NCBI GenBank assembly: GCA_903859215.1
Contig: CAIOLW010000032.1
Location: 1 to 34,021 of the forward strand
Direction of reading: 5' to 3'
DNA length: 34,021 bases
Source: an uncultured bacterium
GTDB taxonomy: Bacteria; Krumholzibacteriota; Krumholzibacteriia; LZORAL124-64-63
The position numbers and the translations under genes are program-made. The notes beneath the pieces are model-generated. The model did not search any database. It was not told where the DNA came from and saw only the letters and a program-made list of their open reading frames with translations. Positions 24,406 to 32,525 of the stretch are shown here, in pieces (positions within the stretch are counted from its first letter, which is position 1; every line of letters begins with the position of its first letter).

Positions 24406-25145
24406 TACTGCCGCCTTTCAGCATATACCGCACTAGTCGCAGCATTCTGATGCCGCCATTGACCGCTTAGCTTCGGATATTCGCGCCGTCTGACCGTCGA
24501 CCACAGAAGTAAGAAATGTGCACCGAGGCATTCCGGCCCAAGCGTCACATGAACACCCTAGCTCCTTTCGTGAATCTGATGTGTCCTATGCCGGAAAACG
24601 AGTCATTGCATTCGGGGTTCTTGAATGGTCTATTGGTCGGCAAGAGCAAACGATCAGCGTTTGTTCCGCAATGCATGGTCTGCAGAGCCGTCTAGGCCGA
24701 ACAATTCACGCGCACCTCGACGATTCTATTCATGGCCTGGCCGCCGGCGACCCAACGTACATCTAGCAATCTCGGCGCAGTCCATACCGAGTGCGATTCA
24801 TGGTATCGCGGGAGCAATGCGTTTCTTGGAGTGAGCCTATGGATTGCGATGTGCGCCGTCAACGGCAATTCAAGCTCGCATCACGACGAATTTGTTCTGC
24901 GCGGTCACCGTCTCGTGACAGCTGCGAGCGGCGCATGAAGGAATCACGCGGTCATAGTTCCGCGCGGCGGAACGCGAACGAACCATCGGCGCGTCGAGCG
25001 GCACCACCCCACCGAATGCTCCCATCACTCACCGCCGCCGCCTTTCAAGGTACGGATCGCGCGCCTTCACTCGGCGAGTGCCGCTCCCGCTGGCCGCCGC
25101 CGCCAGCCCAAACGGATGCCCACTCGCCACCGGCTCCACAATCGC
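24406..25145. other. Gene-poor 740-bp stretch beside the prophage relic
   Basis: Short open frames exist on both strands (for example plus 24518-24766 and minus 25054-24894), but none has a signal peptide, a domain I know, or a convincing ribosome site. The part next to the terminase relic may hold decayed phage sequence. A promoter for the metalloprotease gene should lie near 24406-24480 on the minus strand; I could not pick one. Confidence 0.4.
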
Positions 25146-26350
25146 CTACTCCGGAAACAGTAGCCGCGGCGCGAGCCGTTTCTCCACCGCTCCCCAATGC
25201 GGATTGAGCAAGCAGAGCGCCACTTGCGCCTGCACCCGGCGGTCGAGCGCCTCGTTGCGCGCCCGCGTCTTGATCCACTCCGCCTTCGGGAACCCCTTCT
25301 GGTAACGGATCACTCGCTTCTCGGCGGTTAGCTGCTTGAAGTACTCCTCGTCGTAGCCATCGCCTTCGGGGAAGTGACAGTACCCAGAGCCCGCCGTCTG
25401 CTCCTTGAGCTGCGCGTACAAGATGCACTTGACCTCATCCACGCCGACAGTGAACAGCTTGACTGGCAGCGTCGTCTGCTCACGCCCGGCCGATCGTCGC
25501 GTACACCCCGCGCACCTGCCACGACTTGACGTACCGATGCGCGGCCTCGGTCCTGTGCCCGGACGAGTCGATGCAGCACTGCACGATCCGGATGTTGAGC
25601 CCGTCCTCGCGCTCCCTTGTCGACGCCAGCAGGTCGTCGAACTGCCGCCACACCGGCGAAGCGGCGGGATCGCCCCACAGCGCCCGATAGCTGATCCCCC
25701 ACGACTCCTCACCCGTGCGCCAGCCGCAGGCTTCCACCTCGAGCCGGTCGTCCTGGACATCGACCCCCGCGGTCAGCACCAGCACCGGAAGAGGCACCAC
25801 GGCCGGGTAATGCTCGCGCCGGGCAAAGAGGATGTCCTGTTTGACCACCTCTCCCGACTCCTCCCGGGTCTCCCCCAGGCAGGTGTTGATCCACGTCTTG
25901 ATCTTCTCAGGGCCCTCGTGCTTGGCGTTGAGGAAGTCGCGCGCCATCTCCCCCCACGCGTACCATCCCAGCGGCGAGAACAGCGCCGACAGGTGATACC
26001 CCGCCGCGACGCCGTCGCCTTCAGCTTGGGCCACCCAGACGCCGCGTACGTGCATCGAGGTCTTGTAGTGCCCGGGGATGAGGGCCTGACATGACTCACA
26101 GCGCAGAGCCGCCTGTTCGAGCTGCCCTTCGGTCCATTCGATGTTGAGCCACAGGATCGGGGACAGCACCCCGCAGATGGGGCACGGCACGTGGTACCTG
26201 CGCTGGTCGCTGCGCATATACGCCCGTTCGATCCTCGAGAGATCCTTCGCCGTCGACATCGATCTCGTAGCCGTCGACCTCGTCCATGGGTGCCCCGAGC
26301 TCGGCGCCGTCGCAACGACCGCCCACCGCGGCAAGCTTCCACATGTGCAA
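25146..26350 (-). pseudogene. Decayed phage terminase large subunit (lambda GpA-type)
   Basis: Three minus-strand frames together read a GpA-like terminase. Frame 1 carries DEVDGYEIDVDGEG (26284 down to about 26245), the Walker B region. The next recognisable residues, DLSRIERAYMRSDQRRYHVPCPICG, are in another frame, so about 30 codons normally between them are missing and the frame is broken at about 26235-26250. The second frame runs on through ALFSPLGWYAWGEMARDFLNAKHEGPEKIKTW and a Cys4 zinc-type motif to a TGA at 25480-25482. The C-terminal part (LFTVGVDEVKCILYAQL, then CHFPEGDGYDEEYFKQLTAEK) resumes in a third frame and ends at 25146. The N-terminal ATPase portion upstream of about 26284 is not recognisable. 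Nearby head or portal genes are absent. Confidence 0.82.
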
Positions 26351-26524
26351 GTGGAGAGATGTGGACGAGGCGACGGCTCTCCTGCCCGCGCACCCCGGAA
26401 CTGCGCAAGCGCAATTGCGTTGGGACCCGCCCGTGGTTTCCCGATTTTCGCCCCCAACCTTCTCTCACCCGCACTGAATTAAGTATTTCCCCAAAGAAAT
26501 CCCCAACAAAACCCATTCTCTCCC

Positions 26525-26553
26525 TTGCGCTTAACAAAGTTATTCGCTATCTT
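26525..26553 (+). promoter_or_regulatory. Candidate promoter of the HNH-domain gene
   Basis: TTGCGC (26525-26530) and TATCTT (26548-26553) are 17 nt apart in an AT-richer stretch, 47 bp before the ATG at 26600. The match is moderate. Confidence 0.35.
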
Positions 26554-26599
26554 TTCACCATCGGTTTCCCAGCGTCCTCCTCCCAGGAAAGGCGCCCCC

Positions 26600-27607
26600 A
26601 TGACCCCCATCACGCTGCCCGATTTCACCCCCGGCCGCCCCGCCGCGCAAGTCGACGCCGCCCTCCGCCAGGCCCTGGCCGCCTGCGACAGAGCCCGCGA
26701 ATGCGCTGTCCTCTGGTTCGCCGAGGCCCAGCGCCGGCGGCTTTATCGAGACCTCGGTTATCCATCGCTGGAGACCTACGCAACGCAGGAACTGGGCTTC
26801 TCCCAGAACCGCTACTGGCAGTTCAAGCGCCTCGCCGACGACCTCGACCGGCTCCCCGCCCTGAAGGAGGCGGTCGCCGACGGCGAGCTCGGCTGGACCA
26901 AGGCCCAGCAGGTGGCCCGGGTCGCCACGCCCGAGACCCAGGACCACTGGGTAGCGATCGCAACCACGACCGGCCGGCGCGAACTGGAGCAGGCGGTCCG
27001 GCAGTTGCGCCGGCGCAAGTCGAGCCACAAGTCGGCGATCGCGCCGGCGGCACAGATCCCGATGCTCAACACCCCGGCCACCCCTGCGGCCCCGCCCCCG
27101 TCGACCATCACCCTGCGCGCCGACGCCATCCAGCTGGCCCGCTTCGAAGCCCTGCTGGAAAAAGCCCACAAGCTGGGCCTGGTCCCCGCCGGCGCCGACC
27201 GGCTCGATGCCGTGCTCGCTGGCCTCGAGGCGCTCGTCACGGCCGCGGCCCCCGCGCCCGCCACCGGCCCGGCGGTCCAGATCATCGTCTACCAGTGCCC
27301 CGACTGCGGCGCCGCCGCGATCACCACGCCGCGCGGCGAGCTCCCACTTGCGCCGGCGCAAGTCGACGCGCTGGCGTGCGACGCGTGCATCCGACAGCCC
27401 GGCCAAGCCAACCGCGCAACCATCCCCCCGAAAACCCGCGCCACGGTCTTGGCCCGCGACCGCCATCGCTGCGCCACGCCAGGCTGCGGCGCCACCCGCT
27501 TCCTCGAGGTGCACCACGTCACGCCGCGCGCGCGGGGCGGCACGAATCAACCGGACAACCTGGTTGCGCCGGCGCAAGTGCGCGAAGAGTGCCGACGCGG
27601 AGGCTAG
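26600..27607 (+). CDS. HNH endonuclease-family protein, C-terminally truncated
   Basis: The 335-residue protein has an N-terminal helical region (YPSLETYATQELGFSQNRYWQFKRLADDL ... ELGWTKAQQVARVATPET) typical of HNH proteins of the DUF222-like kind, a CPDCG segment, and a C-terminal HNH core: RDRHRCATPGCGATRFLEVHHVTPRARGGTNQPDNLV. The family normally continues with a second Cys pair and a final His (LCxxCHxxxH); here the sequence changes at residue ~323 to APAQVREECRRGG and stops. The change coincides exactly with a copy of the 14-bp palindrome, so the nuclease is probably inactive. ATG 26600 has AGGAAAGG upstream. Three palindrome copies lie in the gene. It is next to the phage relic. Confidence 0.75.
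   Translation: MTPITLPDFTPGRPAAQVDAALRQALAACDRARECAVLWFAEAQRRRLYRDLGYPSLETYATQELGFSQNRYWQFKRLADDLDRLPALKEAVADGELGWTKAQQVARVATPETQDHWVAIATTTGRRELEQAVRQLRRRKSSHKSAIAPAAQIPMLNTPATPAAPPPSTITLRADAIQLARFEALLEKAHKLGLVPAGADRLDAVLAGLEALVTAAAPAPATGPAVQIIVYQCPDCGAAAITTPRGELPLAPAQVDALACDACIRQPGQANRATIPPKTRATVLARDRHRCATPGCGATRFLEVHHVTPRARGGTNQPDNLVAPAQVREECRRGG
27005..27018. repeat. Palindrome TTGCGCCGGCGCAA, copy in HNH gene (1)
   Basis: A perfect 14-bp palindrome, read here as LRRRK codons. It shares 19 bp (through AAGTCGA) with the copy at 27348. Confidence 0.85.
27348..27361. repeat. Palindrome TTGCGCCGGCGCAA, copy in HNH gene (2)
   Basis: Identical 14-bp palindrome, 16 bp when the flanking C and G are counted. 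It is read in a different frame from copy 1 (LAPAQV), which argues for DNA-level rather than protein-level conservation. Confidence 0.85.
27564..27577. repeat. Palindrome TTGCGCCGGCGCAA, copy in HNH gene (3)
   Basis: Identical 14-bp palindrome, read as VAPAQV. It sits at the point where the HNH domain loses family similarity, 30 bp before the stop codon. Confidence 0.85.
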
Positions 27608-27801
27608 GCCCGCTGGCGCCAACGGCCGGCCTATCCCCGATCCAGGCGATTAGTGAAGGTCGCGATAACAACAACACACGTCGGCGTCACGGGGATGTTC
27701 GGCGTGGCACCCTGCGTTGGGGGACCATACGGACCTGCAATATGTGGAACTCGATAACACTTCGGGGATGGGTGCCGGCGCCGGCGGATCATGTCGGCGC
27801 C

Positions 27802-28614
27802 CTACCGCCCCAGATTGCACAAATCCCCCCGCCGCACCACCTCATACGTCTCCCGCGTCGGAAACACCGCCCCCAGCTTCGCCAGCAACGCCCCGGCCGC
27901 CTCCACGCCCAGCTGCTTCTCCAGCACCGACTGCACAGAAGGCGCCGCCGCGTAGGCGGCGGCGTCCGGCGCCAGCCACCACGTCATGTACTCGCCGCGC
28001 CCGAAGCTGCTGCGGAACGTGCGGCAGGCCAGCGGGTAGCCATTGGCCTGCAGGCACGCAGCCACCTGCCGCCAGGCCTTGTCGTACGTGTCCCACTGCG
28101 TGATGTCGATGTCGTGCACCTCGAGGCGGCCCGCGGCGGCGGTCAGTTCCGTCAGCGCAGCTGTCGCAGAAGTGGAGATGTCCGAGTCGGGCGAGCGCCG
28201 CCAGACCTGCGAATAGTGCGGGCTCACCAGCGCGGCATCGCCGGCATCGTAGTCGGCGACGGCGCCCTTGCCGACGGTGGCCTGCGTCTGCGTGACCATC
28301 TCGCGGCGCGCGTCGAACTCGGCCCAGGTCGCGAACGGGTAGAAGCTGAAGAAGGTGCGCCCGGCAGGCGAGGCCGGTGCTTCCCAGAACAGCGCGCGGC
28401 CGTCGCCGAGCATGCCGTCATCCCGCCGCAACGCCGCCAGCCAGCCCAGCCGCGCGGCCTCGAACAGCGGCGCCTTCGCCGCGTCGAGGTTGTCGACGTG
28501 CACCCACAGGTTCGGCGCCTGCCAGTCCAGGTCGCGATGGCTGGCCGGCACGTCGCCGGCCACCGCTACGCCCGAAATGACACACAGCGCGATCGACAGC
28601 AGCAGCTTCCGCAT
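27802..28614 (-). CDS. Exported protein of unknown function, last gene of the iron-uptake operon
   Basis: The 270-residue product has a signal peptide (residues 1-19, LLLSIALCVISGVAVA). The mature part appears to contain two alpha/beta units (NLWVHVDNLDAAKAPLFEAA ... TFFSFYPFATWAEFDARREMV, and RLEVHDIDITQWDTYDKAWRQVAACL ... RTFRSSFGRGEYMTWWLAPDAAAY), a layout that recalls dimeric alpha-beta barrel (monooxygenase/NIPSNAP-like) folds, but I cannot assign a family. Its ATG at 28614 is 4 nt from the DUF2059 gene stop, so the two are likely co-expressed. Confidence 0.65.
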   Translation of the reverse strand: MRKLLLSIALCVISGVAVAGDVPASHRDLDWQAPNLWVHVDNLDAAKAPLFEAARLGWLAALRRDDGMLGDGRALFWEAPASPAGRTFFSFYPFATWAEFDARREMVTQTQATVGKGAVADYDAGDAALVSPHYSQVWRRSPDSDISTSATAALTELTAAAGRLEVHDIDITQWDTYDKAWRQVAACLQANGYPLACRTFRSSFGRGEYMTWWLAPDAAAYAAAPSVQSVLEKQLGVEAAGALLAKLGAVFPTRETYEVVRRGDLCNLGR

Positions 28615-28618
28615 GGGC

Positions 28619-29131
28619 TCAGTCCTCGCTCGAATCCGGCGCCGCGGGCGCCGCGCCCTGCTTGTCCAGTTCGGCCGCGCGCTTCATGATGATGTCCTGC
28701 AGCTCCTGCGCGCGCCCCATCACCAGCTGGTTGCTGAACTCGCCCGCGCTCTGCATCAGCCCGGGGATCGCGGCGATGTACTTCTTGCCCGTCGGCGAGC
28801 CGTAGAACGCCGTCATCTCGCCCAGTTCGGCCTCGGTGAAGGCCTCCTCGTACAGGTCGGCGTACTTCGGGCCCATGACCGACCAGGGCATCACCTGGCG
28901 GAACCAGCCCTGGATGACGTCGCTGAACGGTTCGAGGTCGGGGTTCTGCGCCATCAGGGAGCCCATCATCGCATCGACGGCGCCCTGGAGAAGTTCCTCG
29001 CCGCCGAGCGCCTGCACGCAGGCCTCCGCCGCCGCGCGGTGGGTGTCGACGACCGGGTCAGCGGCCAGCACGGGAGAGGCCAGGCACAGGGCAACGAGGC
29101 AGGCAGACGCCAGGTGACGCATCGGGACCAT
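28619..29131 (-). CDS. Exported DUF2059-domain protein
   Basis: The 170-residue protein has a signal peptide (residues 1-23) and the DUF2059 pattern YADLYEEAFTEAELGEMTAFYGSPTGKKYIAAIPGLMQ at about residues 89-127. DUF2059 proteins are periplasmic and of unknown function. The first ATG (29131) is preferred since AAGGA lies 9 nt upstream (29141-29145); a second Met at 29122 is possible. It lies 43 nt after the FeoB-associated peptide gene. Confidence 0.83.
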   Translation of the reverse strand: MVPMRHLASACLVALCLASPVLAADPVVDTHRAAAEACVQALGGEELLQGAVDAMMGSLMAQNPDLEPFSDVIQGWFRQVMPWSVMGPKYADLYEEAFTEAELGEMTAFYGSPTGKKYIAAIPGLMQSAGEFSNQLVMGRAQELQDIIMKRAAELDKQGAAPAAPDSSED

Positions 29132-29174
29132 TCGGGACCGTCCTTCGGGATCGGGAAATTGGCAGGGTGGGGAT

Positions 29175-29372
29175 TCAGTGGCCTCGCGGGGCCAACGTTG
29201 TCGACGGGCAGGCCTCGTCGCCCGGCCCCTTCACCAGGGGGCAGGCCCCGGACCCCGCGCACGACGAACAACCGCCCGGCTTCTTCAGCGAGCGGACCAG
29301 CGCCCGCACCGCCCAGGCGCCCGCGCCGGCCACGGCCGCGCCGACGACCACCGTTTCCACACCGACAGCCAT
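29175..29372 (-). CDS. FeoB-associated Cys-rich membrane peptide
   Basis: This 65-residue peptide has one transmembrane helix (about residues 5-25, VETVVVGAAVAGAGAWAV), a basic stop-transfer stretch (RSLKK) and a cytoplasmic Cys-rich tail (CSSCAGSGACP, then a further Cys), the layout of the FeoB_associated family. Its ATG shares a base with the feoB stop (TGATG at 29374-29370), so it is coupled to feoB. It presumably assists ferrous iron transport, perhaps by metal contact; the mechanism is not settled. Confidence 0.85.
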   Translation of the reverse strand: MAVGVETVVVGAAVAGAGAWAVRALVRSLKKPGGCSSCAGSGACPLVKGPGDEACPSTTLAPRGH

Positions 29373-31531
29373 CAGCTTACCCCCAGCTTGAGCAGCGTGC
29401 CAACCTGGAAGACGGCGAACGTGACGATCCACGCCAGCGCCGTCAGGCTGAACGTCTGGGCCAGCGCCCACCGGGCCGAGCCCGATTCATGCCGCGTGAT
29501 CGCGAAGGTGGCGATGCACGGGGTGGCGATCAGGGCGAACATCATGATGCACAGGCCGACCAGCGGCGAGTAGCGCTCGCGCAGCTCGGCGCGCAGCTGG
29601 TCCGCCCGTTCGTCGGCGTGCCCCACCGCGAAGACGATGCCCATCTGCGCCACGAACACTTCCTTGGCCGCGATGGCGCCCACCAGCGCCGTGCCGATGC
29701 GCCAGTCGAAGCCCAATGGCGCGATGGCCGGCTCCAGCGCCCGCCCGACGCGGCCGGCCACCGAGTACGACAGCTCCACGGCCCGGCGTTGCCCCGCATC
29801 GGTCATCTGGCCGAACGCCACCGGCGAACCTGCCGGCACGTAACCGACCGGCGGCTTCGGGTAGAAGGTCAGGCACCACAGGATGATGGCGGCGCCCAGG
29901 ATCACCGTGCCGGCCTTCTTCAGGTACAGCCAGGCGCGGGTCCACATCTGGATCAGCAGGCTCTGCGCGGTCGGCAAACGGTAGGGCGGCAGTTCCATCA
30001 CGAAGGGCGTGTTCTCGCCGCGGAACAGCGTCGCGCGCAACAGCCGCGCGCCGCCCAGCGCCAGCAGGATGCCCGTCACGTAGATCATCCACAGCACCGG
30101 CCCCTGCCAGCGCGGCGCGAAGAACGCCGGGATCAGCAGCGCGTAGATCGGCAGCCGCGCGCCGCAGCTCATGAGCGGCAGCACCATCATCGTGATCAGG
30201 CGGTCGCGCCGCGTCTCGAGCGTGCGCGTGGCCATGATGGCCGGCACCGTGCAGCCGAAGCCGATCAAGAGCGGGATGAACGTCTTGCCGTGCAGCCCCA
30301 CCTTGCTCATGAAGCGGTCCATGACGAACGCAGCGCGCGCCATGTAGCCGGTGCCCTCGAGCACGGCGATGGCCATGAACAGCAGCACGATGTTCGGCAG
30401 GAACACGATGACGCCGCCCACGCCGCCGACGATGCCGTCGACCAGCAGCGACTTCAGGTGGCTGGGACTGCCGACCGGCCACAGGCCGGTGATGAACGTG
30501 CCCAGCGCGCCGAAGCCGCGGTCGATCAGGTCCATCAGCGGGTTGCCCAGCGTGAACGTGAGCGTGAAGACGATGTACATCATCGCCAGGAAGATGGGGA
30601 CACCCCAGACCGGGTGCATCGCGACGCGGTCGATGCGGTCCGAGAGCGCGGCGGCGCCGTTGCCGCGGATCTGGCGGCAGACCTCGTCGCACAGCCGGCC
30701 GATGTGCTCGTAGCGCAGGCGGGCCAGCAGGATGTCGGGATCGTCGGTGCTCCCGGCGGCGAACGCGGCGCCCAGGGCGGCGGCCGTCTCGCGCACGCCG
30801 TCCGGCAGCTCGGCGCCCAGCACGCGGCCGTCGCCCTCCAGAAGTTTCAGCGCCTGCCAGCGGCGATGGGGCGCGTCCGGAAGCAGCGCTTCGATCCGCG
30901 ACACGGCGGCCTCGACGTCGGGTCCGTAGTTCACGCGCGTGGGCCGCGACGGCGCCGAGAGGCCGCCGGGACCGGGGCCCGCGTCGCGGCACTGGTCGGC
31001 GGGGCCGGGCAGGTGCTCGCGGCTGTTGACGACCTCGAGCACGGCGCCGATCACGGCGTCCATGCCCTGGTTGCGGTTGCCGATGGCCGGCACGACCGGC
31101 ACGCCCAGGCGCTGCGACAGGCGGTGGTGGTCGATGATGAGCCCGCGATCGCGCGCCGCATCCGACATGTTCAGGACGACGACCAGGGGCCGGCCGATCT
31201 CCATCAGTTCGGTGGTCAGGTAGAGGTTGCGCTCGAGGTTGGATGCATCGACCACATTGATGACGACGTCGGGCGCCCGGTTGAGCAGGTACTCGCGGGC
31301 GACGAGTTCCTCTTCGGAGAACGTGCTGAGGCTGTAGGTGCCGGGCAGGTCGACGATGTTCAGGCGCAGGTCGCCGCGCCGCAGCGTGCCCTCTTTCCAC
31401 TCGACGGTCACGCCGGGATAGTTGCCCACGTGCTGGCGGGCGCCCGTCAGGTTGTTGAAGATCGTGGTCTTGCCGGCGTTGGGATTGCCGGCCACGGCCA
31501 CGGTCAGGGTCTTTTCGAGGGTGCTCGCCAC
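29372..31531 (-). CDS. feoB: Ferrous iron transport protein B
   Basis: The 719-residue protein matches FeoB. The N-terminal G domain has G1 GNPNAGKT at 15-22, G3 DLPG at 61-64 and G4 NMSD at 121-124; a helical GDI-like domain follows, then the polytopic permease with two Gate repeats (for example GFGCTVPAIMATRTLE, SCGARLPIYALLIPAFF and ATPCIATFAI). It imports Fe(II) across the inner membrane. The start is a GTG at 31531 (MASTLEKT...), with no strong ribosome site, 34 bp after feoA. The downstream Cys-rich peptide overlaps its stop. Confidence 0.96.
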   Translation of the reverse strand: MASTLEKTLTVAVAGNPNAGKTTIFNNLTGARQHVGNYPGVTVEWKEGTLRRGDLRLNIVDLPGTYSLSTFSEEELVAREYLLNRAPDVVINVVDASNLERNLYLTTELMEIGRPLVVVLNMSDAARDRGLIIDHHRLSQRLGVPVVPAIGNRNQGMDAVIGAVLEVVNSREHLPGPADQCRDAGPGPGGLSAPSRPTRVNYGPDVEAAVSRIEALLPDAPHRRWQALKLLEGDGRVLGAELPDGVRETAAALGAAFAAGSTDDPDILLARLRYEHIGRLCDEVCRQIRGNGAAALSDRIDRVAMHPVWGVPIFLAMMYIVFTLTFTLGNPLMDLIDRGFGALGTFITGLWPVGSPSHLKSLLVDGIVGGVGGVIVFLPNIVLLFMAIAVLEGTGYMARAAFVMDRFMSKVGLHGKTFIPLLIGFGCTVPAIMATRTLETRRDRLITMMVLPLMSCGARLPIYALLIPAFFAPRWQGPVLWMIYVTGILLALGGARLLRATLFRGENTPFVMELPPYRLPTAQSLLIQMWTRAWLYLKKAGTVILGAAIILWCLTFYPKPPVGYVPAGSPVAFGQMTDAGQRRAVELSYSVAGRVGRALEPAIAPLGFDWRIGTALVGAIAAKEVFVAQMGIVFAVGHADERADQLRAELRERYSPLVGLCIMMFALIATPCIATFAITRHESGSARWALAQTFSLTALAWIVTFAVFQVGTLLKLGVS

Positions 31532-31565
31532 GGTTGTCGTCCCGACGTTCTATTCGACCAGGATG

Positions 31566-31781
31566 CTACTCAACGAGGATGCGTGCGGCCATGCCGCGCC
31601 CGAGCACGATGCGGCTGCCGCGCACCGCGACCACGAAGGGGCCCTGCCCCGAGTTCTGCACAACCTGCAGTTGCGCGCCCGGCAGCAGGCCGAGGGCCGC
31701 CAACCGGCCGCGCAGTTGCCGACCGCCGTCGATCGACTTGAGGATGGCGTGGGTGCCTTCGTTGACGTGGGTCAGCGGCAT
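31566..31781 (-). CDS. feoA: Ferrous iron transport protein A
   Basis: The 71-residue protein has the FeoA SH3-like pattern: LRGRLAALGLLPGAQLQVVQNSGQGPFVVAVRGSRIVLGRGMAARILV. It is a small cytoplasmic partner of FeoB. The ATG at 31781 lies 2 bp after the stop of the DtxR-family gene (31784). Confidence 0.93.
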   Translation of the reverse strand: MPLTHVNEGTHAILKSIDGGRQLRGRLAALGLLPGAQLQVVQNSGQGPFVVAVRGSRIVLGRGMAARILVE

Positions 31782-31783
31782 GG

Positions 31784-32302
31784 CTACACCACTCCGCCGA
31801 TGCGGTCGCCGCTGCAGGCGTCACGTCCGCAAGTGGCGCCCGGCGCGCCGGCGCCGACACCGACACAACAGAAGGCGCCCGCCACCGCGTCCCAGCGGAC
31901 GTCGTTCTGCGGGCAGCTCTCGAAGTACTCGACGAAGCGCACGAGCCGGTGCAGCACGCCCACGCTGACGGCATGTTCGAGGCGACAGGCCTCGACGTCG
32001 GCCTCGCCCGCGGGCAACCCCAGCACATCACCCAGGAACTTCGACAGTGTCTCGTGTCGGCGCACGACGCCCAGCGCGAGCGCCTCGCCCGGTTCCGTCA
32101 GCGTGATGATGTCGTAGGGCGCGTAGTTGATGAGCTTCTTCTCCGACAGGGACCGCAGCGCCTGCGTCACGGACGAGTTGTGCACGCCCATGCGCAGCAC
32201 CAGGTCCTTCGCGCGCGCGGCGCCCTTGGCCGTCACGGTGTGGTAGATGGCCTCGAGGTAGTCCTCGAGGCTGGCGCTCAATTGGCGTTCCTCTGCCGGC
32301 AT
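31784..32302 (-). CDS. DtxR/MntR-family metal-dependent transcriptional repressor
   Basis: The 172-residue protein has the DtxR winged-helix domain (residues about 8-65: LEDYLEAIYHTV, then HNSSVTQALRSLSEKKLI) and the dimerisation/metal domain (RRHETLSKFLGDVLGL, EACRLEHAVS, typical Glu/Cys/His ligands). With Fe(II) or Mn(II) it would repress. The C-terminus holds extra Cys and Gly residues and no SH3 domain is obvious; FeoA, the next gene, is itself SH3-like. Start: ATG 32302, or a GTG at 32308 two codons earlier. It leads the feo operon and likely binds the palindrome at 32345-32361. Confidence 0.9.
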   Translation of the reverse strand: MPAEERQLSASLEDYLEAIYHTVTAKGAARAKDLVLRMGVHNSSVTQALRSLSEKKLINYAPYDIITLTEPGEALALGVVRRHETLSKFLGDVLGLPAGEADVEACRLEHAVSVGVLHRLVRFVEYFESCPQNDVRWDAVAGAFCCVGVGAGAPGATCGRDACSGDRIGGVV

Positions 32303-32339
32303 GGCCACCCCCGCGGGTCGAGTCGAAAAGACAATTTCA

Positions 32340-32368
32340 ATTATGACAAAATGTTTTTGTCCCTACAA
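32340..32368 (-). promoter_or_regulatory. Promoter and palindromic operator of the dtxR-feoAB operon
   Basis: On the minus strand TTGTAG (32368-32363), 17 nt, then CATAAT (32345-32340). The spacer is almost entirely a perfect inverted repeat, GACAAAA-TGT-TTTTGTC (32345-32361), with a second overlapping dyad TTTGT-CCCT-ACAAA (32356-32369). A repressor bound there would occlude RNA polymerase; the co-transcribed DtxR-family protein is the obvious candidate. Confidence 0.6.
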
Positions 32369-32525
32369 AGATCGGCACAAACGACGCCTTCGTAAAGGGA
32401 ATAGTTTGCGGGCGCGACGGGATCAGGCGCAAAAGCCGCCAACCGGCGCGAGTAGGACGGCCCAGCGCCGGGCGGATATTTTCATAAGTTTTTGGATTAA
32501 AACAACTTAGACAACGATGAGGCGC

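Noticed and set aside
24518-24766. Possible 82-residue plus-strand gene in the gap by the prophage relic
   Set aside because: No ribosome site, no recognised motif, and composition like non-coding DNA.
28355-31741. 1128-codon plus-strand open frame opposite feoB
   Set aside because: It is the antisense of feoB, the Cys-rich peptide and DUF2059 genes; composition is the usual Arg/Gln/Asp-rich shadow and no domain is visible.
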